Shown here: positions 7,545-15,248 of the stretch, piece after piece
How positions within the stretch are numbered: the first letter of the stretch is position 1
How the letters are laid out: every line of letters begins with the position of its first letter
From: Roseiflexus sp. RS-1
GTDB lineage: Bacteria; Chloroflexota; Chloroflexia; Chloroflexales; Roseiflexaceae
Assembly (NCBI RefSeq): GCF_000016665.1
Contig: NC_009523.1
Span: 2,542,001-2,606,000 of the forward strand
DNA: 64,000 nt
Direction: 5' to 3'
Notes under the pieces: model-generated
The model's database searches: none
What the model was told of the DNA's origin: nothing
The model's input: the letters and a program-made list of their open reading frames with translations, nothing else
Position numbers and translations under genes: made by a program

Positions 7545-9382
7545 ACCCTGCGATGATCATCGTCTTCGGCATCCTGACGCTGACGGTCATCCTGTTTGCC
7601 AGTGATCGTCTGCGTCTGGATGTGGTTGCACTGATGGCGGTGCTGCTGCTGCTCCTGACCGGCATTCTGACGCCCGCCGAAGCCCTTGCCGGGTTTTCTG
7701 ATCCGATTGTGCTGATTATCGCCGGGTTGTTTATTGTCGGCGCGGGCCTGTTTCGGACCGGCGTCGCCGATGCGCTGGGGCAGCAACTGGTGCGGCTTGC
7801 AGGCACGGGTGAAGCGCGTCTGATCGTTGCGATCATGCTGATCGTCGCCTTTCTCTCAGCATTCTTGAGCTCGACCGGCACGGTTGCCGTCTTTCTGCCA
7901 GTGGTCGTCAGCCTGGCGCAGCGCACGGGCATCAGCCCGACGAAACTGCTCCTGCCCCTCGCCTATGCTTCGCTGATCGGCGGCATGCTGACATTGATCG
8001 GTACGCCGCCCAACATTGTCGTCAGCAATCAACTCCAGTCCGCTGGCATGACGCCCTTCGGCTTCTTTTCGTTCACGCCGGTTGGCGCAGTGATGCTGAT
8101 GATAGGAATCGCGTATATGGCGACAGTTGGGCGTCGGTTGCTGCCAGAACGCGCCCATCTATCGGGTGCGTCGCGTGATGGAAAAACACTGATTGACCCG
8201 GCTACCCTGCTGGCGCTGTACGATCTTCCCGGCAAACTGGCGCGGGTGCAGGTCGAACCAGCCTCGCCGCTGGTCGGGCAGACGCTGGCGCAGGCGAATC
8301 TGCGGGCGCGCTATCGCGTGAATGTGGTCGATGTCGAGCCGCCAGCGTCGCAGGGAATGATCGCCTCGCCACAGGTTGCACGCTCCGAGATAACGCTCAA
8401 GCCGATGGATGTGCTGCTGGTCAAAGGATCAGCGGACGATGTTGCACGTCTGGCGAAGGATCTGCAGGTGCGCGTGCTTGCGACCGGCGTCAACCCGGAT
8501 GACCTGATCACCGAAGAAACCGGGATCGTCGAACTGGTGCTGACGCCGCGGTCGCGGTTGATCGGTCACACGTTGCGCGAAGTGCGCTTTCAGGATGCGT
8601 ATCAGGTGCTGGTGCTGGCGATCCTGCGGATGGGTGCGCCGCTCGATGCACCGACGTCGCAGGTGGAACTGCGCTTCGGCGACACTCTTCTGGTGCAGGG
8701 CGACTGGGAACGGATCGCATCTCTCCTCGATGAACGCAACGATTTTGTGGTTGTCGGCGAGATGCGCCGTCCGCCCGTCAGACGCGCGCTGACCCGACGC
8801 GCTCCGATTGCGCTGGCGATCATGATCGGCATGCTGCTCCTCATTTCATTTGAGGTGATGCCGATGGTCACTGCGGTGCTGCTGGCTGCCGTGGCAATGG
8901 TGCTGACCGGCTGCCTGTCGATGGATGAGGGGTATCGGGCGATCAACTGGGAGAGTGTGGTGCTGATCGCTGGCATGCTGCCGATGGCGACTGCGCTCGA
9001 CAAAACAGGCGGTATGAGTCTTGTTGCGAGCGGGTTGACTGCGACTCTCGGCGCGGTGAGTCCGCTGGCGTTGATGGCAGGTCTCTTTATACTCACGGCG
9101 ATCTTTAGCCAGTTCATCTCAAATACCGCCACCACGGTGCTGATGGCGCCGATTGCATTGCAGGCAGCGATCGAATCTGGCGTATCGCCGTATCCGCTGC
9201 TCATGGTTGTTGCGCTTGCAGCTTCGACCGCCTTCGCCACCCCGGTGGCATCACCGGTCAACACGCTGGTGCTGGGACCGGGCGATTACCGTTTTACCGA
9301 TTTCGTGCGAGTAGGGACGCCACTGCTAGTGGTGATGCTGATCGCGTCGCTGCTGGTAGTGCCGGTGCTGTTTCCGTTGTAG
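7541..9382 (+). CDS. SLC13/DASS-type anion permease with TrkA-C domains
   Basis: Membrane transporter of the divalent anion/Na+ symporter or ArsB-like superfamily, the type that moves sulfate, phosphate or dicarboxylates. 613 residues with about eleven hydrophobic segments. The family motifs SAFLSSTGTVAVFLPVV and TLIGTPPNIVVSNQL lie in the first half, and SNTATTVLMAPIA with AFATPVASPVNTLVLGPG in the second. Two soluble TrkA-C-type domains (about 215-300 and 315-400, each containing a DVLLVKG- or DTLLVQG-like strand) sit between the halves, as in bacterial sulfate-type members. It starts inside the stop codon of the kinase gene. The transported ion cannot be told from sequence. Confidence 0.9.
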   Translation: MNPAMIIVFGILTLTVILFASDRLRLDVVALMAVLLLLLTGILTPAEALAGFSDPIVLIIAGLFIVGAGLFRTGVADALGQQLVRLAGTGEARLIVAIMLIVAFLSAFLSSTGTVAVFLPVVVSLAQRTGISPTKLLLPLAYASLIGGMLTLIGTPPNIVVSNQLQSAGMTPFGFFSFTPVGAVMLMIGIAYMATVGRRLLPERAHLSGASRDGKTLIDPATLLALYDLPGKLARVQVEPASPLVGQTLAQANLRARYRVNVVDVEPPASQGMIASPQVARSEITLKPMDVLLVKGSADDVARLAKDLQVRVLATGVNPDDLITEETGIVELVLTPRSRLIGHTLREVRFQDAYQVLVLAILRMGAPLDAPTSQVELRFGDTLLVQGDWERIASLLDERNDFVVVGEMRRPPVRRALTRRAPIALAIMIGMLLLISFEVMPMVTAVLLAAVAMVLTGCLSMDEGYRAINWESVVLIAGMLPMATALDKTGGMSLVASGLTATLGAVSPLALMAGLFILTAIFSQFISNTATTVLMAPIALQAAIESGVSPYPLLMVVALAASTAFATPVASPVNTLVLGPGDYRFTDFVRVGTPLLVVMLIASLLVVPVLFPL

Positions 9383-9592
9383 TTGAAATTGCTCAAGGAA
9401 GGGCTGGTGCACGCCCTGATCGGGCAAAAGTTCTATGGCTGGGGCTACGATGCGGTCGGTATTCTGTACGACATCGTGGTGAACAAAAAGACCTATCCGC
9501 CCTTCGTGGACACCGGTTTCGATCTGGTGCGCACGCCGGAAGAGGCGGATCGGTTCTTGAAGAAATGGGAGACGGGAAACTGGAAGGACTGA
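9383..9592 (+). pseudogene. C-terminal fragment of a sugar-binding protein (ABC transporter type)
   Basis: About 69 codons follow the permease stop immediately and in the same frame. The peptide (QKFYGWGYDAVGILYDIVV, KTYPPFVDTGFDLVR, EADRFLKKWE) matches the C-terminal end of RbsB-like periplasmic sugar-binding proteins. The N-terminal three quarters are missing and no start codon or ribosome site fits, so it is a relic. The only codon between permease and relic is TAG, so the join looks like a deletion that fused two genes, or readthrough could append this tail. A terminator follows at 9625. Confidence 0.75.
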
Positions 9593-9624
9593 TGCTCCGT
9601 CGCCGATCATAGATGCTCCCCCGG

Positions 9625-9654
9625 AGGCAACCCGTCGGGTTGCCTCTTGCTTTT
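9625..9654 (+). terminator. rho-independent terminator
   Basis: Perfect 9-bp stem AGGCAACCC / GGGTTGCCT with a 3-base loop, followed by CTTGCTTTT. It ends the kinase-permease unit and insulates the baeRF operon. Confidence 0.85.
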
Positions 9655-9784
9655 ACACGGTTTCAAGGATCACGGTGCATCCTGATGCCAACTCCATCAG
9701 CAGAGACGCCCGTAATCTCCTATAATGGCTTTCTTGATTGAGGACCCGCAGGTTGATGCGTTGTGTTGACAGAAAGGGACGTTG

Positions 9785-10870
9785 ATGAATCGCCACGACA
9801 TCCGTTTGCTCCAGGCGGTGCGACTCTATCCTTCGGTGACGATCACGTCGCCGACCCATCGCACAACACCCGACAACAAGCAGGACCCGATTCGCGTGCG
9901 GAATCTGGTGACCGAGGCGACCAATCGGTTGCTCGCTGAGTTTTCCAGGCGCGATGTCGAGCCGCTGCTTTCCCGTTTGGAGGCGCTGGTCAATGATATC
10001 GATTACCGCTACACCCTCGATGGACTGGCGCTGTTCGTCAATCGCGATATTGGCCGTCAATTCATTCTGCCGTTTACGCTGCCGGAGCGTGTTGTGGTTG
10101 ATGAAACGTTCTGGACGCGCAGCCTGGTGTTTGCACTCAATCGCACGCCACGCTACTGGGTGCTGGCGCTCAGTGAACAACCGACGCGCCTGTTTGAGGG
10201 GGTGCGTGAGCATCTGCAGGAGATCACCGGGGAAGGTTTCCCGATGACACATACCGGTCCAGGCGGAGAGCGCGGATTGCCGAATGACCCTGCGATCAAT
10301 CGTTCAGCGTACCGTGATGAGCGACACCGCCAGTTTTTCCGCCAGGTCAGCGCGGCGCTGACGCCCTTCATCACGGATGACCCGTTGCCGCTGGCGCTGG
10401 TCGGCATTGATCGATATATTGCCTTCTTTCGTGAAGTGTCGCCGCATGCTGGCGCCGTGATAACGACACTGACCGGCAGTCACGATAAGACGCCAGCGCA
10501 AGAACTCGGGAAACTGGTGTGGCCCCTGGTCGAACAGAACCTGGCTGTCCTCCGCGCCGGGGCGCTGAAGGAACTCGAAGCAGCAGTCGGTGCGCAGAAG
10601 TATGCCTCGACAATTGGCGAGGTCTGGCGGTTTGCCCACGAAGGGCGCGTAAGCGTGCTCCTCGTTGAAGAAAACTATCATCAACCGGCGCGGATCGCCG
10701 CTGATGGCGTCACACTGACGCTGGTAGATGACCCGACGCTGCCGGACGTTGTGGATGATGCAGTGGATGAGATCATCTCGCTCGTGCTGGAAAAGGGTGG
10801 GCGCGTGGTTTTCGTGGATGATGGCGCGTTGCCCCAACACCAGCGTATTGCGGTGATACTCCGATACTAA
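9785..10870 (+). CDS. baeRF-type (bacterial eRF1-like) protein
   Basis: 361 residues from ATG at 9785, preceded by AAAGGGAC. The N-terminal pattern (VTITSPTHRTTPDNKQDP, then IRVRNLVTEATNRLL) is that of the bacterial archaeo-eukaryotic release-factor superfamily, baeRF, probably family 3. The C-terminal third (GRVSVLLVEENYHQPARI, VDDAVDEIISLVLEKGGRVV, LPQHQRIAVILRY) resembles the eRF1 domain 3 end. These proteins are predicted, mostly from gene neighbourhoods, to act on ribosomes under stress or in conflict. No GGQ motif is visible, so peptide release is not implied. It heads a row of four genes ending with a methylase specificity domain. A -10-like TATAAT lies at 9721. Confidence 0.65.
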   Translation: MNRHDIRLLQAVRLYPSVTITSPTHRTTPDNKQDPIRVRNLVTEATNRLLAEFSRRDVEPLLSRLEALVNDIDYRYTLDGLALFVNRDIGRQFILPFTLPERVVVDETFWTRSLVFALNRTPRYWVLALSEQPTRLFEGVREHLQEITGEGFPMTHTGPGGERGLPNDPAINRSAYRDERHRQFFRQVSAALTPFITDDPLPLALVGIDRYIAFFREVSPHAGAVITTLTGSHDKTPAQELGKLVWPLVEQNLAVLRAGALKELEAAVGAQKYASTIGEVWRFAHEGRVSVLLVEENYHQPARIAADGVTLTLVDDPTLPDVVDDAVDEIISLVLEKGGRVVFVDDGALPQHQRIAVILRY

Positions 10871-10893
10871 TCGTCGCATGCTGCGGCGTGAAC

Positions 10894-11550
10894 ATGTCCA
10901 TGATCTGCCTGACTATCAGTGATGAGATTGTTCCGGCGATTTACAGCCTGAACATCAAACAGCGCTTCGGCGATGTGGGATGTGTGCTGAGTTGTGGCGA
11001 TCTTCCCTACTACTACCTGGAGTTCATCGTCACGATGCTGTGTGTGCCGTGCTATTACGTGAAAGGCAATCACGACACGGTTGAAATCCGTGAGAACGGC
11101 GATGTGCTGACCGAACCGTGCGGTTGTGTTTCGCTGGAGACCACGTGCGTGGTGCACGAAGGGACGCTGATCGGTGGGTTGGGAGGAAGCGTGCGGTACA
11201 ATCAGGAACCGGGCCCGCAGTACACCGAGGTTGAAATGTTGACCCGCATCTGGCGCATGGCGCCGCAGTTGATCGTCAACCGGTTGCGCTATGGGCGCTA
11301 TCTCGATGTGCTGCTGACCCACGCGCCGCCGCTCGGAATCCACAATGGTCCTGATCGTCCGCATCGCGGGTTTCGCGCATTTTTGTTCTTTATGGACATG
11401 TTCGCGCCGCGCTATCTCATTCACGGTCATGTGCACCGTTCGTATGGTGTGCGTGAACCGTGGCAGACGCGCTACCGTCGCACACTGGTCATTAACACAG
11501 CCGGATATCGTCTGGTATCGATCGAAATATCGAAAGCAGTGATGTCGTGA
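10894..11550 (+). CDS. calcineurin-like metallophosphoesterase
   Basis: 218 residues from ATG at 10894 (GTG 10888 and ATG 10900 are alternatives; ribosome site weak). Metal-ligand motifs of the calcineurin-like fold are visible: GD at 35-36, GNHD at 58-61, LLTHAPPLG, and HGHVH near residue 173. The first motif, normally DxH, reads SDEI, so its histidine is absent. Related proteins with this change exist, but it may alter the metal site. The substrate is unknown; members cleave phosphodiesters, nucleotides or phosphoproteins. Its end overlaps the next gene (GTGA), indicating coupling. Confidence 0.82.
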   Translation: MSMICLTISDEIVPAIYSLNIKQRFGDVGCVLSCGDLPYYYLEFIVTMLCVPCYYVKGNHDTVEIRENGDVLTEPCGCVSLETTCVVHEGTLIGGLGGSVRYNQEPGPQYTEVEMLTRIWRMAPQLIVNRLRYGRYLDVLLTHAPPLGIHNGPDRPHRGFRAFLFFMDMFAPRYLIHGHVHRSYGVREPWQTRYRRTLVINTAGYRLVSIEISKAVMS

Positions 11551-12479
11551 GTCCACTGAACACATTTTCCCAAAACGAAGGATTGCATCAGTTCGAAGAG
11601 GCGCGTCGTAAGGCGTTCATTGCCGGTATTTTTGATACATTACTCCGACAATCGGGCAACATGTTATCACTCGACGAAGTGCGCGCCCGCCTGAAGGTGC
11701 GTGGTCAGCGTTTCCTGGGATTACAGACCGTTCCTGTTGATCGAATTATCGGTAGCGAAGGACGTTATCTCGATTTTGATCGGCGTTTTTTGCCGCGTTC
11801 CGGCAAACTCAAGCGACGTTGGGCGAAAATCCACGCACTTGCCCGGCAGATGGCGACGCTTCCGCCGGTCGATCTGTACAAGATCGGCGATGCCTATTTT
11901 GTGCGCGATGGCAATCATCGTGTGTCGGTTGCACGGCAGATCGGGCAGAAGGAGATCGATGCGTATGTGACCGAGTTGCTGGTTGATGTCCCGCTTGGAC
12001 CGGACGACTCGGTGTGCGATCTGTTGCTCAAGGAGGAATACAGCGATTTTCTGGAGTGGACGGAACTGCACCTGCTTCGTCCCGATCAACGCATCGAGTT
12101 CAGCGAACCGGGCGGGTATCTTGATCTGGTGCAGCATATCAACGCGCATCGCTACTTTATGGGTCTGGAACAGCAGCGCGAGATTTCACGGGCAGAAGCT
12201 GTCGCCGACTGGTACGATACAGTGTATATGCCGGTGGTGCAGGCTATTCGTCAGCACCGGGCGCTGGACTATTTTCCAGGGCGTACCGAAGCCGATCTGT
12301 ACCGCTGGATCGCTGCGCATCGCTGGACGCTTCTTGAGCAGACCGGGAGTGATCCGGGACCAGAACGGGCCACGCGCCACTATCTCGATCATTATCTGCG
12401 CACCCACCCGCTCGATGCGCTGCACGCCATCGTTCATAATCTTATGGGTCGTCTGAGTAGAACGCATGAATCCCACTGA
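11547..12479 (+). CDS. ParB-like nuclease-fold domain protein
   Basis: 310 residues, with a GTG start at 11547 inside the stop of the phosphoesterase gene. The central part (VDLYKIGDAYFVRDGNHRVS, then VARQIGQKEIDAYV) is the ParB/sulfiredoxin-like signature, in which DGNHRVSVA is the nucleotide-binding loop. The N-terminus (about 1-60) has a helical RRKAFIAGIFDTLLRQ stretch, and the C-terminal half is helical with no motif I know. It could bind DNA or a nucleotide; no partition partner ParA lies in this operon, though a ParA-like ATPase gene lies 1.5 kb downstream. Its 3' end overlaps the next gene by 14 bp. Confidence 0.65.
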   Translation: MSPLNTFSQNEGLHQFEEARRKAFIAGIFDTLLRQSGNMLSLDEVRARLKVRGQRFLGLQTVPVDRIIGSEGRYLDFDRRFLPRSGKLKRRWAKIHALARQMATLPPVDLYKIGDAYFVRDGNHRVSVARQIGQKEIDAYVTELLVDVPLGPDDSVCDLLLKEEYSDFLEWTELHLLRPDQRIEFSEPGGYLDLVQHINAHRYFMGLEQQREISRAEAVADWYDTVYMPVVQAIRQHRALDYFPGRTEADLYRWIAAHRWTLLEQTGSDPGPERATRHYLDHYLRTHPLDALHAIVHNLMGRLSRTHESH

Positions 12480-13464
12480 CATCCTGACAACCTTGCAGGC
12501 AGCTGGTCGTCCGCTCAGCGATCTGGTCGGTGTGCCGCAGCGCGGAATCGGGCGGCTGGCGACGGCGCGCCTGTTGGCGGATAAGGCGACGCGCGATCAG
12601 ATCGTTCTTTTCGAGCCAGCGCTGGCGCCGTTCCTGCGACGGATCGTGCGCGGTGTTGATATCCATCCCTGGTATTGCGAACCTTCCCGCTACCTGGTGG
12701 TGCTGCCGCCGGGATGGAGCGCTGGAGCGGATGTGCGCGCTGAACAGGCATGGGAATATCTGGCGCAGCGTTGTCCGCCGCTCCATCGTCATCTTGCGTC
12801 GGCAGCAACCCGTAAAACGTGCGATGTGGCGTGGTGGGAATTCCCAGACTGCGACCTGACACCCTTTGCGCAGGCGCGCATCGTCTGGCCCGCCGCCAGT
12901 GTGACACAACGGTATGCGCTCACCGATCCTGGTTGTCTGGTCGGTCCCGGCGCCTGTCACATCCCCGCGTCCCTGTTTCTGCTGGGGGTGCTGATGAGTC
13001 GTCTGGGGTGGCTGGCAGTAACGGCGATGGGGCGGGTTGGGCGGGTCTACCGGCTGGCGCCGGAGCAGATCGGACGTATACCAATACCGGAGGCGACGGA
13101 AAACGAGCGTGCGGCGATTGAAGCGCTGGTGCAACGGATCGTTGACCTGACCCGCGAACGGGTTGCGCTGGAGCGCCAGTTTACCCGACGGCTGTTGAGG
13201 GATTTTGGACCTCCCGGCGCGACGCCGGGCGCGCGTCTGGAACGCTGGTGGGAACTGGATTTTGCGGCGCTGCGCCAGGCAGTTGCAGCGCGCTTCGGCG
13301 GCGACATCCCGGCGCGTTTCCGAGAACAATGGCAGGCGCAGCACGCCGACGCCATTGTCCGGCGCGCTGCGCTCAGCGACGCCCGCGCCCTTGCCGAAGC
13401 GACGTTGAATGCGCGGGTGGCGCTGCTGTATGGGGTTGATCCGCAGGGCACAATGATGTTGTGA
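12466..13464 (+). CDS. stand-alone TaqI/Eco57I-type specificity (TRD) domain protein
   Basis: 332 residues that resemble only the C-terminal target-recognition part of type II/IIG methylases. Visible are YLVVLPPGW, AWEYLAQRCPPLHRHL, the WWEF core at 123-126, ARIVWPAASVTQRYAL, and IGRIPIP at about 202-208, followed by a helical tail (210-260). The methyltransferase motifs (NPPY, FxGxG) are absent, so it cannot methylate alone. It may read DNA for partners in the preceding three genes, or be a relic. Its 3' end (13318-13440) is duplicated at 16781-16903, beyond the three-gene cassette. Confidence 0.68.
   Translation: MNPTDILTTLQAAGRPLSDLVGVPQRGIGRLATARLLADKATRDQIVLFEPALAPFLRRIVRGVDIHPWYCEPSRYLVVLPPGWSAGADVRAEQAWEYLAQRCPPLHRHLASAATRKTCDVAWWEFPDCDLTPFAQARIVWPAASVTQRYALTDPGCLVGPGACHIPASLFLLGVLMSRLGWLAVTAMGRVGRVYRLAPEQIGRIPIPEATENERAAIEALVQRIVDLTRERVALERQFTRRLLRDFGPPGATPGARLERWWELDFAALRQAVAARFGGDIPARFREQWQAQHADAIVRRAALSDARALAEATLNARVALLYGVDPQGTMML
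13318..13440 (+). repeat. left copy of 123-bp direct repeat flanking the cassette
   Basis: This segment of the TRD gene recurs at 16781-16903 in the same orientation with about four mismatches. The two copies bound the 3.3-kb block that holds the HEPN-like, ParA-like and P-loop genes. Confidence 0.93.
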
Positions 13465-13470
13465 TGTCAT

Positions 13471-13500
13471 TTGCCTCTTTTTGCGAGAAAAGGTTATACT
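13471..13500 (+). promoter_or_regulatory. promoter of the three-gene cassette
   Basis: A -35 TTGCCT (13471-13476) and a -10 TATACT (13495-13500) are separated by 18 bp, just after the TRD gene stop and about 40 bp before the first cassette gene. The cassette therefore has its own promoter. Confidence 0.55.
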
Positions 13501-13539
13501 ATCACGAACTCATTGTGATTGTTGAATAATCTGGCAAAG

Positions 13540-13953
13540 ATGAATATCGACTTTCTCGACGCGTATCTCCGGCATTGGGAGGATGCCGAGGTGCTCTTTG
13601 GTTCGGAGCGCTGGGCGAACGCTGACCATCTCTACGGACTGGCAGCAGAGTGCGGACTGAAACGTCTCATGATCGCCTTTGGTATGCCGGTGACAACCGA
13701 TGGCGATCCTCAACACCGGAATGATCGCGTTCATGCGGATCAGGTCTGGATACGCTACGAAACGTACCGTTCAGGTCACGGTTCCGGCAGTGGCTACGCC
13801 CTGCCATCACCGAATCCATTCAATAACTGGCATGTTTCTCAGCGTTATGCCGCGCAGACGAACTTCACCCAAAGCCACGTTAACGCTCACCGTATCGGTG
13901 CGGACCTTGTTCGCAAACTGATTCAGCAGGCTCAGATAGATGGTTTGGTATGA
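13540..13953 (+). CDS. small HEPN-like protein, first gene of cassette
   Basis: 137 residues from ATG at 13540; no clear ribosome site is seen, and a TTG at 13519 is an alternative. The first half (YLRHWEDAEVLFGSERWANA, DHLYGLAAECGLKRLM) is two helices typical of a family often mislabelled as a methyltransferase; I see no SAM-binding motif. The helical layout and the RND and HVNAHR motifs in the second half suggest a HEPN-type fold, which in conflict systems may be an RNase, but the canonical Rx4-6H motif is not certain. Its TGA overlaps the ATG of the ParA-like gene. Function unknown. Confidence 0.6.
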   Translation: MNIDFLDAYLRHWEDAEVLFGSERWANADHLYGLAAECGLKRLMIAFGMPVTTDGDPQHRNDRVHADQVWIRYETYRSGHGSGSGYALPSPNPFNNWHVSQRYAAQTNFTQSHVNAHRIGADLVRKLIQQAQIDGLV

Positions 13954-15248
13954 CGACCTTTGACCAGATTGTGCCAGCGCTCACTGAGATGCTACGCGAT
14001 CAACGCGAAGCGCTCTCCAGGATCGGCCCGTTGATCGTCAATCGCGATCTCAATGGTCGCGTGCGATTAATTGTGAACGAAGAGGTGCAATCGAACCCCG
14101 AATTGATGAAACACATACGCGCGTTGACCCGTCAGATGGCGGAACGCCTTGGTCGCCACACCTTTCCGTCGGATCAAGCGGTGCTCTTTGATGCACATAT
14201 CGATGCGATTCGTGAAGAGTTGCCGGGATTCACGCTCGAAGGGCTGGACAACATCTGGGTTGTTGATCGGCTTGTGACCGAAAGTAACTGGGCTGCCATT
14301 TCACCGGTAGCAGGGGGTGCGCCGCGCGTGGTCTTTTTTTCCCTCAAGGGCGGGGTTGGACGCTCGACAGCCATGGCGGTATCAGCCTGGGCGCTCGCCC
14401 AGGAAGGATATCGTGTCCTGGCGCTTGATCTCGATCTTGAGTCGCCGGGTCTCTCGTCGGCGCTGCTGCCTGAACATCGCCATCCAGAGTACGGCATCAC
14501 CGATTGGTTGGTCGAAGATCTGGTGGATAACGGCGGAGCGGTGTTTGAAGGGATGGTAGCGATCAGTCCTTTATCACGTGACGGCGACATTTATGTCGTA
14601 CCGGCGCACGGTAAAGATCCAGGTGAATACATTCCAAAACTTGGCCGCGTCTGGATGCCCAGGGTCGATCCCAAGGGCCGGCGTGAGATCTGGTCGCTGC
14701 GCCTCCGGCGTTTGATCGATAATCTGGAGCGGCGCTACCATCCAGATGTTATCCTGATCGACTCGCGCGCTGGCATCGATGAGGCGGCATCAGCCTGTAT
14801 CACCGATCTTGGCGCTCATCTGGCGCTTCTCTTTGCAGTCGATAGTGAACAAACGTGGTCAGGCTATCGTATTCTGTTTCGTCACTGGCGAATTGCCGGA
14901 GTTGCGCGTACCATCCGTGAACGGTTACAGGTCGTCGGTGCGATGGTTCCTGAGAGCAATCGCGTAGCGTATCTCGAACGGTTCCGCGAACGCGCCTGGT
15001 TTCTCTTTGTCGAAGATCTCTATGATCAGGTTTTACCCGAAGCCGAGCCAATGGGACCCTGGAGTTTCGATCTGGCCGACGAAAACGCCCCCCATACTCC
15101 CTGGGTGATTCGCTGGCATCCTGAGTGGATGGCAATCCGTTCGCTGCACGATCACGTGTCAGCCATCGACGCAGCAGGAGTCGATCTGATCTTCGGACAC
15201 CTTATTGACAATCTGCGGGTGTTTATCAGTAGCCAGAATCAGTCATGA
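13950..15248 (+). CDS. ParA/MinD-like ATPase with KGGVGRS loop
   Basis: 432 residues. The N-terminal 110 residues are helical and unassigned. A SIMIBI-class NTPase domain follows: deviant Walker A KGGVGRST at 133-140, Walker A'-like LALDLDLESPG (Asp160, Asp162), and VILIDSRAGIDE with Asp271. The usual GK[ST] lysine is Arg138 here, while the signature lysine Lys133 is kept. Chromosome or plasmid ParA proteins are about half this size and pair with ParB; no centromere-like repeats are seen. It starts inside the stop of the HEPN-like gene and ends inside the start of the next gene (both ATGA), so the three products are probably made together. Confidence 0.8.
   Translation: MTTFDQIVPALTEMLRDQREALSRIGPLIVNRDLNGRVRLIVNEEVQSNPELMKHIRALTRQMAERLGRHTFPSDQAVLFDAHIDAIREELPGFTLEGLDNIWVVDRLVTESNWAAISPVAGGAPRVVFFSLKGGVGRSTAMAVSAWALAQEGYRVLALDLDLESPGLSSALLPEHRHPEYGITDWLVEDLVDNGGAVFEGMVAISPLSRDGDIYVVPAHGKDPGEYIPKLGRVWMPRVDPKGRREIWSLRLRRLIDNLERRYHPDVILIDSRAGIDEAASACITDLGAHLALLFAVDSEQTWSGYRILFRHWRIAGVARTIRERLQVVGAMVPESNRVAYLERFRERAWFLFVEDLYDQVLPEAEPMGPWSFDLADENAPHTPWVIRWHPEWMAIRSLHDHVSAIDAAGVDLIFGHLIDNLRVFISSQNQS

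Noticed and set aside
13950-15248. Plasmid partition ParA
   Set aside because: It is much larger than ParA, lacks a ParB partner in its own operon and centromere-like repeats, and is coupled to two unrelated genes.
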